Below, piece by piece: positions 44,550 through 54,488 of a stretch of DNA of 64,000 nt. The notes beneath the pieces were generated by a model. It was given only the letters and a program-made list of their open reading frames with translations, ran no database searches and was not told the DNA's origin. The first letter of the stretch is position 1. Every line of letters starts with the position of its first letter. This DNA is from Corynebacterium sp. MSK008 (GTDB taxonomy: Bacteria; Actinomycetota; Actinomycetes; Mycobacteriales; Mycobacteriaceae). Location: NCBI RefSeq assembly GCF_030232585.1, contig NZ_JASPJX010000010.1:46913-110912 (forward strand), in the 5' to 3' direction. The position numbers and the translations under genes are program-made.

Positions 44550-45563
44550 ATGGGTACTGCGGACCAGCGGCGCCAAGCGGTGCTGCGCGCGATCGTGGCG
44601 GACTACATTGCCAGCCAGGAGCCGGTGGGGTCGAAATCGCTGGTGGAGCGGCACAAGATGGGGGTGTCCTCGGCGACGATCCGCAACGACATGGCGGTGT
44701 TGGAGCAGCAGGGCTACATCTCGCAGACCCACGCCTCGTCCGGCCGCATCCCCACCGAGGCCGGCTACCGCGCGTTCGTGGACGCGCTGCACGACGTCAA
44801 GCCGTTGAGCGCCGCTGAGCGCCGCGCCATTTTGGATTTCTTGGAAAACGGCGTGGACTTGGAGGACGTGCTGCGCCGCTCCGTGCAGCTGCTCGCCCAG
44901 CTGACCAACCAGGCGGCGGTGGTGCAGCTGCCTACGCTGTCGGTCTCGCGTGTGAAGCACTGCGAGGTGGTGGAGCTGACCCCGACGCGGCTGCTGCTGG
45001 TGCTGATCACGGACGCGGGGCGCGTGGACCAGCGCAACGTGGAGCTTTCGGCGCCGATCGGGCCGGACGGGGTGCGGCTTTTGCGCGACCTTTTGAACGA
45101 GGCCCTGGTGGGCCAAACCATGCGCGACGCCTCCGAGGCGCTTTCTCGCCTATCGACGAAAGCTCCGCCCCACCTCGCCGACCCCACCTCACGCGCGGCA
45201 GAAGTGCTGATCACCACGCTTGTGGACGCCGCACCGGACCGGCTGATCATTGCGGGGTCGTCGAACTTGGTCGTGCCGTCGGGAGGCTTGCAGGGCGTCA
45301 TCGACGCGCTTGAGCAGCAGGTGGTGGTGCTGAAACTGCTGGCCGGCGCGCAGGAACTCGAGCGGGTCAGCGTGAGCATCGGGCGCGAAAACGAGGACGA
45401 GGAATTTTCGCACGCCTCGATTGTTACAACAGCGTACGGTTCGGGCGACGAAGCACTCGGCGGCCTCGGGGTAGTGGGTCCGACCCACATGGACTACCCC
45501 GGTACCATGCAGAAGGTTGCCACCGTGGCCCGCTACATCAGCCGCATCCTGCGGGGCGAATAG
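44550..45563 (+). CDS. hrcA: Heat-inducible transcription repressor HrcA
   Basis: Represses groESL-type heat-shock operons by binding CIRCE. 337 aa: N-terminal winged helix ([41 protein letters not shown] contains the recognition helix), GAF-like dimer domain and C-terminal region. GGAGGCG precedes the ATG. No CIRCE palindrome was found upstream of hrcA or dnaJ, so its targets lie elsewhere. An extended GCNTATCGACG element (45148-45174) encodes LSTKAPPHL, using the rare Leu codon CTA. Confidence 0.95.
   Translation: MGTADQRRQAVLRAIVADYIASQEPVGSKSLVERHKMGVSSATIRNDMAVLEQQGYISQTHASSGRIPTEAGYRAFVDALHDVKPLSAAERRAILDFLENGVDLEDVLRRSVQLLAQLTNQAAVVQLPTLSVSRVKHCEVVELTPTRLLLVLITDAGRVDQRNVELSAPIGPDGVRLLRDLLNEALVGQTMRDASEALSRLSTKAPPHLADPTSRAAEVLITTLVDAAPDRLIIAGSSNLVVPSGGLQGVIDALEQQVVVLKLLAGAQELERVSVSIGRENEDEEFSHASIVTTAYGSGDEALGGLGVVGPTHMDYPGTMQKVATVARYISRILRGE
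45148..45174 (+). repeat. Extended GCNTATCGACG element, copy B
   Basis: GCCTATCGACG plus AGCTCCGCCCCACC, inside hrcA. Shorter relatives of the GCGACGG..GCTCCGCC half occur at 29887-29907 and 61507-61531 (reverse). Confidence 0.6.
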
Positions 45564-45573
45564 AAGGGAAGTT

Positions 45574-46707
45574 ATGGCTCGCGATTACTACGGCATCCTC
45601 GGCGTGGACCAGGAAGCCACCGAGCAGGAGATTAAGAAGGCGTACCGCAAGCTGGCGCGCAAGTACCACCCGGACGTGAACCCGTCCGAGGAGGCGGCCG
45701 AGAAGTTCGCGGAGATCGCGGCGGCGCAGGAGGTGCTGCTGGATCCGCAGAAGCGCGCGATCGTCGACCGTGGCGGCGACCCGATGGAGGCCGGCGGCGG
45801 CATGGGTGGCGCGGGCGGCTTCGGCGGCGGGGGACTCGGCGACATCTTCGAGGCGTTCTTCGGCGGCGGCGGTGCCCGCCAGCCGCGCTCGCGCGTCCAG
45901 CCCGGCAACGACGCGCTGCTGCGCACCGCCATCACCCTCGAAGAGGCGTTCGCGGGCACGAAGAAGGACGTCACCGTGGACACCGCCGTGCTGTGCGACA
46001 AGTGCCACGGCACCGGGTCGAAGACCGAGGCGAAGCCGGTGCCCTGCGGTACCTGTGGCGGCGCGGGCCAGGTCCAGGAGATGCAGCAGTCGTTCTTGGG
46101 CAACGTCATGACCACCCGCGAGTGCCCCACCTGCCACGGCTACGGCGAAGTGATCAAGGATCCGTGCACCCAGTGCGCCGGCGACGGCCGCGTGCGCGCC
46201 ACCCGCGATCTGACCGTGAACATCCCCGCCGGCATCAACTCCGGCATGCGCATCCGCATGGCGGACCAGGGCGAGGTCGGCCACGGCGGCGGTCCCGCCG
46301 GCGACCTCTACGTGGAGGTGCAGGTCAAACCGCACCCGGTGTTCGTGCGCGAGAACAACGACCTGCACGTGCGCCTGACCGTGCCGATGTACGACGCAGC
46401 CCTCGGCACCGAGCTGGCTGTGGACAACCTCGCCGGTGAGCGCACCACCATCGAGGTGCCCGGCGGCACCCAGCCCGGCGACACGATCCACCTGCCCGGC
46501 GAGGGCATGCCGCGGCTGCGCGCCGAGGGCGCCGGCGACATGATCGCCCACGTCCAGGTCACCGTGCCCACCGCCCTGACCAACGACGAGCGTGCCGCCC
46601 TGCAGGACCTGCGCGACGGCCACCCGGACAACCCGGAAATCCACGTCGAGTCCGACGAGCACGGCGAGGGCTTCTTCTCCCGCATGCGCGACCGCTTCCG
46701 CCGATGA
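45574..46707 (+). CDS. dnaJ: Chaperone DnaJ (DnaJ2)
   Basis: Hsp40 co-chaperone stimulating DnaK. 377 aa: J domain (residues 1-70) with YHPDVNP, Gly-rich linker, four zinc-binding repeats [32 protein letters not shown] (about 143-205), then the C-terminal substrate domains. AGAAGGGAAG lies 3-10 nt before ATG 45574. This is the second, hrcA-linked DnaJ of actinobacteria; the dnaK operon copy is not here. Confidence 0.97.
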   Translation: MARDYYGILGVDQEATEQEIKKAYRKLARKYHPDVNPSEEAAEKFAEIAAAQEVLLDPQKRAIVDRGGDPMEAGGGMGGAGGFGGGGLGDIFEAFFGGGGARQPRSRVQPGNDALLRTAITLEEAFAGTKKDVTVDTAVLCDKCHGTGSKTEAKPVPCGTCGGAGQVQEMQQSFLGNVMTTRECPTCHGYGEVIKDPCTQCAGDGRVRATRDLTVNIPAGINSGMRIRMADQGEVGHGGGPAGDLYVEVQVKPHPVFVRENNDLHVRLTVPMYDAALGTELAVDNLAGERTTIEVPGGTQPGDTIHLPGEGMPRLRAEGAGDMIAHVQVTVPTALTNDERAALQDLRDGHPDNPEIHVESDEHGEGFFSRMRDRFRR

Positions 46708-47402
46708 GCCTGCCGTACTTCCTCACCGACGACCCCGCCGCCGGGGTGCTCACCGGCGCGGAGGCCAAGCACGCCCACGTCAAGCGCATTCAGCCCGGCG
46801 AGCGCATCATGCTTATCGACGGCCAAGGGACCACCGCCGTCACCCGCGTCACGTCGGTGGGGTCTGGTCGGGTTGACGGAGTCGTCGAGAAGCAACAGTT
46901 TGCGCCACAACCCACGCCGCGGGTGACGGTGGTGCAGGCGGTGCCCAAGGGCGAGCGCGCGGAGCTCGCCGTGGACCTGGCGGTGCAGGGCGGCGCCGAC
47001 GCGATTGTGCCGTGGATTTCGCACCGCACCATCGCGCGGTGGCCGGCGAACAAGCAGGCCAAGCAGGTGGAGAAGTGGCGCGCGCAAGCGTTGGCCAGCG
47101 CGAAGCAGGCGCGCCGGGCGTGGGTGCCGGAGGTGCGCGAGCCGGTGACGACGAACCAGCTGTCCGAGCTGCTGCACGAGCCTCACGCTCTGGTGCTGCA
47201 CGAGGACGCCACCGACTCCATCCGCGACGTCGAATTCGGCGAGGACGTGTGGCTGATCGTCGGGCCGGAAGGCGGCATTGGCGAGGACGAACTGGAGGTC
47301 CTCGGCGCGCACCCGGTGAAGCTCGGGCCCGAGGTGCTGCGCACCGCCTCGGCGGCGTTTGCGGGGCTTTGCGCCATCGGGGCGTTGACCTCCCGCTGGT
47401 AG
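46704..47402 (+). CDS. rsmE: 16S rRNA (uracil1498-N3)-methyltransferase
   Basis: SPOUT-class methyltransferase modifying U1498 of 16S rRNA. 232 aa with PUA-like N-terminal domain ([24 protein letters not shown]), [27 protein letters not shown], and the knot motif [34 protein letters not shown] begins at about residue 180. Overlaps dnaJ by four bases. Contains a GCNTATCGACG copy (46811) coding Leu-Ile-Asp. Its TAG stop heads a TAGGGT box before phoH. Confidence 0.95.
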   Translation: MSLPYFLTDDPAAGVLTGAEAKHAHVKRIQPGERIMLIDGQGTTAVTRVTSVGSGRVDGVVEKQQFAPQPTPRVTVVQAVPKGERAELAVDLAVQGGADAIVPWISHRTIARWPANKQAKQVEKWRAQALASAKQARRAWVPEVREPVTTNQLSELLHEPHALVLHEDATDSIRDVEFGEDVWLIVGPEGGIGEDELEVLGAHPVKLGPEVLRTASAAFAGLCAIGALTSRW

Positions 47403-47405
47403 GGT
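47400..47405 (+). promoter_or_regulatory. Putative -10 element overlapping the rsmE stop, before phoH
   Basis: TAGGGT, TAG being the rsmE stop, ends 8 nt before the phoH ATG; leaderless geometry. Confidence 0.35.
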
Positions 47406-47413
47406 TGGCCCCC

Positions 47414-48436
47414 ATGGAAGAAATGGTGACGCGCAAGGTCGAACTCGACTCGGCGTACGCACAGTCCGTCCTAGGGATCAACGACGACAACCTGCGGGTC
47501 TTGGAGGACCAGCTTGGGGTGGGCTTCCACGCCCGCGGCACCGAGCTGACCGTCAAGGGGCACGCGGGGCAGGCGGCGCACGCGCTGCGCGTCGTCAAGG
47601 AGCTGGAGTCCATGGCGCGCCGCGGCGTCCCGCTGGGGGTGGACACGGTGGTCCAGGCGGTGCGCATCATGGAGGCGGAGGCGCCCGGTGCCGTCGCGGA
47701 CATTTTGGGCGAGGAGATCATCTCGCGCCGCGGCAAGGTCATCCGCCCGAAGACGGCCGGCCAGCGCGCCTACGTTGACGCGATCGACGACAACACCATC
47801 ACCTTCGGCATCGGCCCCGCCGGCTCCGGCAAGACGTACCTCGCGGTGGCGAAGGCGGTGCAAGCGCTGCAGAACAAAGAGGTCAAGCGCATCATTTTGA
47901 CCCGCCCGGCAGTGGAGGCTGGCGAGAAGCTCGGTTTCCTGCCCGGCACGCTCTCCGACAAGATCGACCCGTACCTGCGCCCGTTGTACGACTCGCTGCG
48001 CGACATGATGGACCCGGAGGCGATCCCGAAGCTCATCGAGGCCGGCATCATCGAGGTCGCGCCCCTGGCCTACATGCGCGGGCGCACCCTGTCGGACGCG
48101 TTTGTCATCCTTGACGAGGCGCAAAACACCACCGGCGCACAGATGAAGATGTTCCTGACTCGCCTCGGTTTCGGCTCGAAGATGGTGGTCACGGGCGACA
48201 CCTCCCAGGTGGACTTGCCGCGCGGCACCGTCTCGGGCTTGCGCGTGGCGCGGCGCATCCTCGCGGACATCGACGACATTTCGTTCCAGGAGCTCGGCGC
48301 CGGCGACGTGGTGCGCCACCACCTGATTTCGCGCATCGTCGCGGCGTACGACCGCCACGACGCGCAGAACGCCCTGCGCTACGAGAAGCGTCAGCAGGCG
48401 ATCGAGGCCGAGCGGGAAGCGGAGGCGAACCAGTGA
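47414..48436 (+). CDS. phoH: PhoH family ATPase
   Basis: P-loop ATPase of the PhoH type, suggested to act on RNA. 340 aa, with Walker [12 protein letters not shown] (about residue 134), [28 protein letters not shown] and Walker [14 protein letters not shown]-terminal KH-like segment (residues 25-90). ATG 47414 was chosen over a longer frame that runs through rsmE. Stop overlaps ybeY by four bases. Phosphate control is not implied for this paralogue group. Confidence 0.95.
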   Translation: MEEMVTRKVELDSAYAQSVLGINDDNLRVLEDQLGVGFHARGTELTVKGHAGQAAHALRVVKELESMARRGVPLGVDTVVQAVRIMEAEAPGAVADILGEEIISRRGKVIRPKTAGQRAYVDAIDDNTITFGIGPAGSGKTYLAVAKAVQALQNKEVKRIILTRPAVEAGEKLGFLPGTLSDKIDPYLRPLYDSLRDMMDPEAIPKLIEAGIIEVAPLAYMRGRTLSDAFVILDEAQNTTGAQMKMFLTRLGFGSKMVVTGDTSQVDLPRGTVSGLRVARRILADIDDISFQELGAGDVVRHHLISRIVAAYDRHDAQNALRYEKRQQAIEAEREAEANQ

Positions 48437-48999
48437 GCATTGAAGTCTTAAACGAGTCCGGCGAGGCGGAGGTCAGTGAGCAAATGCTTATCGACGTCGC
48501 GTCGTTCGCCATGCGCTCCATGGACGTCCACCCCGACGCCGAGGCCACCATCACGCTCGTGGACGAAGCCACGATGGCGGATCTGCACGTGCGCTGGATG
48601 GACCTGGAAGGCCCCACGGACGTGATGAGCTTTCCCATGGACGAGCTGACCCCCGGCGGCGGCCGCCCCGACGCGGACATGCCGGGGCCGGCGATGCTCG
48701 GCGACATCATCCTGTGCCCGGCCTACGACCGCAAACAGGCCGAAATGGCCGGCCACGACCTCGCGCACGAGATGGCGCTGCTCACCGTCCACGGCGTGCT
48801 GCACCTGCTCGGCTACGACCACATCGAGCCGAAAGACGAGCGCGAAATGTTCGCCCTGCAAAACGAGATCCTGGCGGACTGGTACGACGACCTCGTCCGC
48901 CGCGGCGTGGAATACCAGCCGAAGCCGACCGGCGCGCACGCCTTCCCGTCGGCCGCGGACCGCGACGAGCTGGACAAGCTGATGAAGGGCGCCGAGTGA
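48433..48999 (+). CDS. ybeY: Endoribonuclease YbeY
   Basis: Metal-dependent RNase for 16S rRNA 3' maturation and ribosome quality control. 188 aa, zinc triad in [11 protein letters not shown] (His-x3-His-x5-His) around residues 118-128. GTG start in a four-base overlap with phoH (GTGA), and the next gene overlaps likewise, so phoH-ybeY-CBS protein are one coupled unit. An extra 35-residue tail after the zinc motif is typical for actinobacteria. Confidence 0.96.
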   Translation: MSIEVLNESGEAEVSEQMLIDVASFAMRSMDVHPDAEATITLVDEATMADLHVRWMDLEGPTDVMSFPMDELTPGGGRPDADMPGPAMLGDIILCPAYDRKQAEMAGHDLAHEMALLTVHGVLHLLGYDHIEPKDEREMFALQNEILADWYDDLVRRGVEYQPKPTGAHAFPSAADRDELDKLMKGAE

Positions 49000-50312
49000 C
49001 GCTGACCTTCGTCTACGCGGCCATCACCGTCGCCGCGCTGCTTTTGTCCGGCCTGCTCGGCTCCATCGAGTCCGCGCTCGCCCCGATCTCGCGCGCCCGC
49101 GTCGAGGGCATGGTCAAAGACGACACCCCGGGCGCGGAGGCGCTGTTGCGGGTGGTGGACCACCGCGCGAACCACGTCAACACGCTCGTGCTGGTCAAAA
49201 CGGTGCTGGATGTCGTCGCGTCCGTCACCGCCGCGATGCTCGCCATGGATGTGCTGGACTCGGACGGGTGGGCGATTGCGGTGGCGGTGATCGTCGTGAC
49301 GCTGTTGCAATTTTCTATCGTCGGGGTGTTCGCGCGCACCGCGGGCAAGCGCAACCCCTACACCATCTCGCTCAAGGCGGCCCAGGGGCTGGGGGCGTTC
49401 CAGGCGGTGCTCGGGCCCGTCGCAAAGCTGTTGATTTGGGTGGGCAACCTGTTCCACCCCGGCGAGGACTTCCGCGACGGGCCGTATGCCACCGAGGTCG
49501 AGCTGCGCGAGATGGTCGAGGTCGCGCAGGAAAAGGGTGTGGTGGAAACCACCGAGGGCCGCATGATCCAAAACATCTTCGACCTGGCGTCGAACTACGC
49601 GCGCCAGGTGATGGTGCCGCGGCCCGAGATGGTGTGGATCGAGGGCGAGAAAACCGCGCGCCAAGCCACCGCGCTGATGGTGCGCTCGGGGCATTCGCGC
49701 GTGCCGGTGATCGGGGAGAGCGTCGACGAAATCGTCGGCGTGGCGTACCTGAAGGACATGTTCGACGACCGCGGCACCCCGCTCGACCCCACCACGCCGA
49801 TCACCGAGTTCATGCGCGAGCCGCTGTTCATCCCGGACTCAAAGCCGCTGGACGTGCTGCTCAAAGAGATGCAGCAGTCGAACACGCACATCGCCATGCT
49901 TATCGACGAATACGGCACCGTCGCCGGCCTTCTCACCATGGAGGACCTGCTGGAAGAAATCGTCGGCGAAATCACCGACGAATACGACGAGGACGAGGAA
50001 GCCCCGGTGACCGAGGTGGAGCCGCGCGTGTTCCGCGTCCAGGCGCGCCTGCCGCTGGATGACTTGGTGGACTACCTCGCCGACAACTTGGACTACGAGC
50101 TGGAGTACGCCGAGGACGTTATCGACAACGTCGACACGGTGGCGGGGCTGTTGTCCTACGAGCTGGGGCGCGTGCCGCTGCCCGGCGCATCAATTCTTCG
50201 CGACGGGGTGCGCTACACCGCCGAAGGCGGGCGCGACCGCCGCGGCCGTATCAAGACCCGCACCGTGCTGGTGTCCGTCGCTGAGCAGGTGGAGCCGCTG
50301 CCCGGCGATTAG
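48996..50312 (+). CDS. CNNM/CorC-type hemolysin family protein (DUF21, tandem CBS)
   Basis: 438-aa membrane protein: DUF21/CNNM domain with four helices (residues 1-150, starting [19 protein letters not shown]), two CBS domains (about 205-325; [21 protein letters not shown] and [29 protein letters not shown]), and a C-terminal CorC/HlyC domain. Such proteins are implicated in magnesium/cobalt efflux or homeostasis. GTG start overlaps ybeY (GTGA). Its order between ybeY and era is conserved, though here bdhA, pdxY and an HNH gene are inserted before era. Confidence 0.92.
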   Translation: MTLTFVYAAITVAALLLSGLLGSIESALAPISRARVEGMVKDDTPGAEALLRVVDHRANHVNTLVLVKTVLDVVASVTAAMLAMDVLDSDGWAIAVAVIVVTLLQFSIVGVFARTAGKRNPYTISLKAAQGLGAFQAVLGPVAKLLIWVGNLFHPGEDFRDGPYATEVELREMVEVAQEKGVVETTEGRMIQNIFDLASNYARQVMVPRPEMVWIEGEKTARQATALMVRSGHSRVPVIGESVDEIVGVAYLKDMFDDRGTPLDPTTPITEFMREPLFIPDSKPLDVLLKEMQQSNTHIAMLIDEYGTVAGLLTMEDLLEEIVGEITDEYDEDEEAPVTEVEPRVFRVQARLPLDDLVDYLADNLDYELEYAEDVIDNVDTVAGLLSYELGRVPLPGASILRDGVRYTAEGGRDRRGRIKTRTVLVSVAEQVEPLPGD

Positions 50313-50325
50313 TCCTACTTTTCGG

Positions 50326-50331
50326 TAGAAT
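50326..50331 (+). promoter_or_regulatory. Putative -10 element of bdhA
   Basis: TAGAAT, good match to the corynebacterial -10, 40 bp before ATG 50371, which has AGAGGAG upstream. Leadered transcript. Confidence 0.5.
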
Positions 50332-50370
50332 AGTGCGCGTAAGCAGGTTTTTCATCGAGAGGAGCTTCAC

Positions 50371-51435
50371 ATGCGCGCTGTACGTTACTACGGCCAGAAG
50401 GACATCCGCGTCGAGGAGATCGACGCCCCGGAAGCAGGCAAAGGCGAGGTGCTCATCGACATCGCCTGGTGCGGCATCTGCGGCACCGACCTCCACGAGT
50501 ACCTCGAAGGCCCGATCTTCTGCCCGAAGCCGGGCCACCCGCACCCGATCACCGGCGAGGAGCCGCCGGTCACGCTCGGCCACGAGTTCTCCGGTGTCGT
50601 CGCCGCGCTGGGCGAGGGCGTGGACGATCTTGAGGTCGGCCAGCATGTCGTCGTCGAGCCGTACGTGCTTCCCGACGATGTCGACCCGAAGGAGCCGGGC
50701 CCGTACAACCTCCACCCGGACGTGAACTTCATCGGTCTTGCCGGCGGTGGCGGCGGCCTGTCCGAGAAGATCGCGGTGCAGCGCCGCTGGGTCCACCCGA
50801 TCAGCAACGACGTGCCGCTTGACGAGGCCGCGCTCATCGAGCCGCTGTCCGTCGCCCACCACGCATTCGTCGCCTCCGAGGCCGGCGAGGGCGACGTGGT
50901 CCTGGTCGGCGGTGCTGGGCCGATCGGCGTGCTCACGGCAGCCGTCGCAAAGGCTTATGGCTGCACTGTGATCGTCTCCGAGCTGTCCGAACTGCGCCGC
51001 CAGAAGGCGCTCGACGCCGGTGTCGCCGACCACGCCATCGACCCGTCCAAGCAGGACCTCAAGGAAGAGGTGCAGAAGATCACCGACGGCAAGGGTGTCG
51101 ACGCTGCCTTCGAGTGCACCTCCGTCAACGTCGTGCTTGACCAGCTCGTCGATTGCCTGAAGCTCAAGGGCACCCTGGTCGTCGAGTCCATCTGGTCCAA
51201 GAAGGCCGAGCTGGACATCCACGCCGTGGTGATGAAGGAGCTGACCATCCGAGGCATCATCGGCTACGCCCACGACCACGAGCAGACCATCAAGCTCGTC
51301 GAGGAGGGCAAGGTCGACCTCAAGCCGTTCATCACCGGCAAGATCGGCTTCGACGGTGTCGTCGACGAGGGCTTCGACACCCTGATCAACCGTAACGAGA
51401 CCGCCGTGAAGATCCTGGTGTCCCCGGAGCTCTAA
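50371..51435 (+). CDS. bdhA: Zinc-dependent (R,R)-butanediol dehydrogenase-like alcohol dehydrogenase
   Basis: Interconverts 2,3-butanediol and acetoin (or a similar secondary alcohol) with NAD. 354 aa, MDR fold: catalytic zinc Cys/Gly in WCGICGTDLHEYLEGPIFCP, GHEFSGVV with His-Glu, Rossmann motif VGGAGPIGVL (about 178-187). The LHEYLEGPIF sequence is characteristic of butanediol dehydrogenases rather than sorbitol or threonine enzymes. The structural-zinc four-Cys lobe is absent. Strong SD, own promoter. TAA stop begins the TAAAAT box before pdxY. Confidence 0.85.
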   Translation: MRAVRYYGQKDIRVEEIDAPEAGKGEVLIDIAWCGICGTDLHEYLEGPIFCPKPGHPHPITGEEPPVTLGHEFSGVVAALGEGVDDLEVGQHVVVEPYVLPDDVDPKEPGPYNLHPDVNFIGLAGGGGGLSEKIAVQRRWVHPISNDVPLDEAALIEPLSVAHHAFVASEAGEGDVVLVGGAGPIGVLTAAVAKAYGCTVIVSELSELRRQKALDAGVADHAIDPSKQDLKEEVQKITDGKGVDAAFECTSVNVVLDQLVDCLKLKGTLVVESIWSKKAELDIHAVVMKELTIRGIIGYAHDHEQTIKLVEEGKVDLKPFITGKIGFDGVVDEGFDTLINRNETAVKILVSPEL

Positions 51436-51438
51436 AAT
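51433..51438 (+). promoter_or_regulatory. Putative -10 element overlapping the bdhA stop, before pdxY
   Basis: TAAAAT ends 6 nt before the pdxY ATG with no ribosome site; the TAA is the bdhA stop. The most convincing leaderless case in the window. Confidence 0.5.
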
Positions 51439-51444
51439 GCTCGT

Positions 51445-52296
51445 ATGAGCAACATTCTCTCCATACAGTCCGCTGTCGCGTATGGCCATGTCGGCAACTC
51501 GGCAGCGGTCTTTCCTTTGCAGCGCATCGGCCACGAAGTCTGGCCGGTGTACACCGTGAACTACTCCAACCACACCGGTTACGGCGCGTGGGGCGGGCCG
51601 ATCATCCCGGCCGACGACGTCGCCGCGGTGCTTAACGGCATCCGGGACCGCGAAGCATTTTCGCTTATCGACGGCATCCTCACCGGCTACCAGGCATCCC
51701 CCGAAATCGCCGACGTGATCGTCGGCACCGTGCGCGACATCAAGACCGAGAACCCGGACGCGATCTACACCTGCGACCCGGTGATGGGTTCGGCGACATC
51801 CGGCTGCTTCGTCGCCGACACTATCCCGCCGCTGTTCCGCTCGACGATCGTGCCGGCCGCCGACATCATCACCCCGAACCAGTTCGAGCTGGGGTACCTC
51901 ACCGAGCGTGACGTCACCGACCTCGATTCCACCCTGGCCGCCGTGGATGCTGCCCGCGAGATGGGCCCGTCCACCGTGCTGGTCACGTCGGTTAAGCGCC
52001 CGGAGACGCCCGAGGACGCGGTGGAGATGATCGCCGTCGACGACCACGGCAAGTGGATCGTGCGCACCCCGCGCCTGCCGTTCAAGCGCAACGGCTCCGG
52101 CGACGTGACCGCCGCGCTGTTTACCGGCCACTACCTCCGCGGCCGCGACGCCAAGGACGCCCTGGCCAAGACGGCGTCTTCGGTCTACGACTTGCTGCGC
52201 GTCACCCTCGAGGCCGAATCGCAGGAACTCAAGCTCGTCGAGGCGCAGGACTATTACGCAAACCCGCAGCTTCAGTTCGAGGTCGAGGCCCTCTAG
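51445..52296 (+). CDS. pdxY: Pyridoxal kinase
   Basis: ATP-dependent phosphorylation of pyridoxal (vitamin B6 salvage). 283 aa, PfkB-like superfamily: ILSIQSAVAYGHVGNSAAVFPLQRIGHEVWPVYTVNYSNHTGYG, a typical PdxY/PdxK opening; GVRD-type middle (YTCDPVMGS), and active-site FKRNGSGDVTAALFTGH with catalytic Asp in GSGD. Probably leaderless. Its product PLP is the cofactor of AecD, but no regulatory link is visible. Confidence 0.93.
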   Translation: MSNILSIQSAVAYGHVGNSAAVFPLQRIGHEVWPVYTVNYSNHTGYGAWGGPIIPADDVAAVLNGIRDREAFSLIDGILTGYQASPEIADVIVGTVRDIKTENPDAIYTCDPVMGSATSGCFVADTIPPLFRSTIVPAADIITPNQFELGYLTERDVTDLDSTLAAVDAAREMGPSTVLVTSVKRPETPEDAVEMIAVDDHGKWIVRTPRLPFKRNGSGDVTAALFTGHYLRGRDAKDALAKTASSVYDLLRVTLEAESQELKLVEAQDYYANPQLQFEVEAL

Positions 52297-52318
52297 CCGT
52301 TTTTGGGCATGCCGATGT

Positions 52319-52341
52319 GCCCGCCCGGTGGGCGGGTTGTC
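52319..52341 (+). terminator. Hairpin after pdxY
   Basis: CCCGCCC (52320-52326) and GGGCGGG (52330-52336) form a 7-bp stem with a GGT loop, followed by TTGT. Between convergent pdxY and the HNH gene; weak U-tract. Confidence 0.45.
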
Positions 52342-52350
52342 GGTGTGTGG

Positions 52351-53388
52351 TTAGTCGAAGAGCAGCTCCATTGCGCCTGGGGTGGTCATGGGGACGCGTG
52401 TGCCGTTGGGGGCGACCCAGTGGATGCGGGCGTTGGGGTTGTCGATGTAGCCGAACGGGCCGTTGCGGTTATCCGCGTTGACCCCGTTGTGGAAGGGGCA
52501 GAGTTCGGCGAGGTTGTCCATGTTGGTCATCCCGCCGTAGCGCCAGGCGTTGATGTGGTGGGTTTGGGTGGTTTCGGCGGAGTGTTTGCAGTCGGGAAAC
52601 GCACAGGCCGGGCAGAGCAGTTTCGACATGGTCTTTTGCTTGGGGTTGGCGCAGCGTTCGGCGTAGTAGAGGTTGACGGGTCCTTCTTGTGGGTGGAACG
52701 CGGCGACTTCGAGGATGTCGCCGAATTCGTGCTGCATGTATTCGGCACCGGTCATGGTGGTGCCGTCGGTGCAGATCAGGGTGACTTCGTCTGCGTGGCC
52801 GGATTGGATGCGGGCCCAGTCGGCGATGGGCACCAGGATGATCGGCCGGAAGTTCGCCTTCGGTATGCCTTTGCCGTCGCGCAGGATCCCGATAAGGGTG
52901 TGGGCCATTTGGGCGGCGGCGGGGTCGTCTGTGTCGATGAGTTGTCGCAGCACGTGTTCTAGGTCGGCGAGGTCGCGCTCGTTGTAGGTGAGGATCATGG
53001 TGCGCATGCCCGCCTTCGAGCGGCTGAACCTGCACGAGGGTGGGGCGGGTTTGACGGGTTGTTTGATCAGGCGTTTGATGCGTTTGGTCAACGCCCTGTA
53101 GGAGCCGCGGTGGCGCACCAGGTCCAACCTAATGCGCCAGCGTTCGGCGGCGCCTTCGACGGCGAGCAACTTTTTCTCGATGTGGATGAGCTGGTCGACA
53201 GGCAGACCGTGAGCGGCTTCGAGTGCGTCGCGTTGTTTGCGGGTGAATTGGGTCGGGCCGTAATACGCGTGGTGCACCCGCGCTAGGTCGCGCACCCGGC
53301 TGGTGGACAGGCCGGCGGCCATGGCCACGTCGCGGTCGAAGCCGGCGAGCACGGCTACGCCTGCGGAAACAAAGTCGGTGAAGTTCAT
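52351..53388 (-). CDS. DUF222/13E12-type HNH endonuclease-like protein
   Basis: 345 aa. C-terminal HNH domain with metal-binding cysteines: CPACAFPDCKH, then TQTHHINAWRYGGMTNMDNLAELCPFHNG (His-His-Ile-Asn and the closing Cys-Pro-Phe-His). The N-terminal 200 residues (helical, GFDRDVAMAAGLSTSRVRDLARVHHAYYG) resemble the 13E12/DUF222 proteins that occur in many copies in actinobacteria. Such genes are often linked to mobile elements or group II introns. ATG 53388. It separates pdxY from era and diverges from era over a region carrying two DnaA boxes. Confidence 0.85.
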   Translation of the reverse strand: MNFTDFVSAGVAVLAGFDRDVAMAAGLSTSRVRDLARVHHAYYGPTQFTRKQRDALEAAHGLPVDQLIHIEKKLLAVEGAAERWRIRLDLVRHRGSYRALTKRIKRLIKQPVKPAPPSCRFSRSKAGMRTMILTYNERDLADLEHVLRQLIDTDDPAAAQMAHTLIGILRDGKGIPKANFRPIILVPIADWARIQSGHADEVTLICTDGTTMTGAEYMQHEFGDILEVAAFHPQEGPVNLYYAERCANPKQKTMSKLLCPACAFPDCKHSAETTQTHHINAWRYGGMTNMDNLAELCPFHNGVNADNRNGPFGYIDNPNARIHWVAPNGTRVPMTTPGAMELLFD

Positions 53389-53440
53389 GGGCTGAAAGCT
53401 AGGGCAACGGATGGGCGTCGAAAAGCATCCGCGAAAAATC

Positions 53441-53488
53441 TGTGGATAACCGCGTTGAAGCGTCAACAAACAACGCCGTTTATCCACA
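53441..53488. promoter_or_regulatory. Inverted pair of perfect DnaA boxes upstream of era
   Basis: TGTGGATAA (53441-53449) and TTATCCACA (53480-53488), 30 bp apart, the same spacing as before comEA. The second box ends 2 bp before the TAGAAT -10 of era, i.e. in the -35 area. Confidence 0.65.
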
Positions 53489-53490
53489 GG

Positions 53491-53496
53491 TAGAAT
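53491..53496 (+). promoter_or_regulatory. Putative -10 element of leaderless era
   Basis: TAGAAT ends 8 nt before the era ATG; adjacent upstream DnaA box could place DnaA over the promoter. Confidence 0.5.
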
Positions 53497-53504
53497 CCCA
53501 GGCC

Positions 53505-54488
53505 ATGAACGACTTCCCCGATTTCCCGGACGATCTGCCCGCAGACGCCAGCGCGAACGATTTCGAGCGCGCCGACGCCGGCGGCTTCACTGACACCCCG
53601 GAGGGCTTCAGGTCGGGGTTTGTCAGCTTTGTGGGCCGCCCAAACACCGGCAAGTCAACGCTGACGAACGCGCTGGTGGGGGAGAAGATCGCGATCATGG
53701 CGGATCAGCCAGAGACGACTCGCCACCCGATCCGCGGCGTGATCAACCGCCCCGACGCGCAGGTCATCGTCGTGGACACCCCGGGTATTCACCGCCCGCG
53801 CACGCTGCTGGGCGAGCGTCTCAACGACGTGGTCAAAGACACCTTCGCCGACGTGGACGTCATCGGTTTCACGGTGCCTGCGGACGAGAAGATCGGCCCC
53901 GGCGACCGCTACATCTTGGAGCAGATCCGCGAAACTAAGCCGAATACGCCGATCGTGGGCATCGTGACCAAGCTGGACAAAACCAGCAAGGACACTGTCG
54001 GCGAGCGCCTGCTGGAGCTGCACGAGCTGCTCGGCCCAGACGCGGAGCTGGTGCCGGTGTCGGCAACGCAGCAGGTTCAGGTGGATACGCTGCTTGACGT
54101 GCTCGTCGATAAGCTCCCGCAAGGCCCGCGTTTCTACCCGGAGGGCCACACCACGGACGAGGACATGGAGACGCGCATCGCGGAGCTTATCCGCGAGGAG
54201 GCGCTGCAGGGGCTTCGCGACGAGCTGCCGCACTCCGTCGCCGTCCAAATCGACGAGATGATCCAGGAGGACCGCCGCGTCAAAATCTACGCCGTGCTCT
54301 ACCTGGAGCGCCCGGGCCAAAAACGCATCATCGAGGGTCCGGACGGGCGGCGCTTGAGTCGCATCGTGCACCGGGCCCGCAAGCAGATCATTGAGCTGAC
54401 GGGACAAAACGTCTACCTGGACGTGCGCGTCAAGGTGCTGAAGAACTGGCAGCAGGACCCGAAGGCGCTGGGCCGGCTTGGCTTCTAA
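53505..54488 (+). CDS. era: GTPase Era
   Basis: Ras-like GTPase assisting 16S rRNA maturation and 30S assembly. 327 aa: G1 GRPNTGKST (about residue 46), G3 DTPGIHRP, G4 TKLDK, G5 VSATQ; C-terminal KH RNA-binding domain ending NVYLDVRVKVLKNWQQDPKALGRLGF. The acidic, 35-residue N-terminal extension is longer than in E. coli Era. ATG 53505 sits 8 nt behind TAGAAT. recO starts inside its last codons. Confidence 0.96.
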   Translation: MNDFPDFPDDLPADASANDFERADAGGFTDTPEGFRSGFVSFVGRPNTGKSTLTNALVGEKIAIMADQPETTRHPIRGVINRPDAQVIVVDTPGIHRPRTLLGERLNDVVKDTFADVDVIGFTVPADEKIGPGDRYILEQIRETKPNTPIVGIVTKLDKTSKDTVGERLLELHELLGPDAELVPVSATQQVQVDTLLDVLVDKLPQGPRFYPEGHTTDEDMETRIAELIREEALQGLRDELPHSVAVQIDEMIQEDRRVKIYAVLYLERPGQKRIIEGPDGRRLSRIVHRARKQIIELTGQNVYLDVRVKVLKNWQQDPKALGRLGF

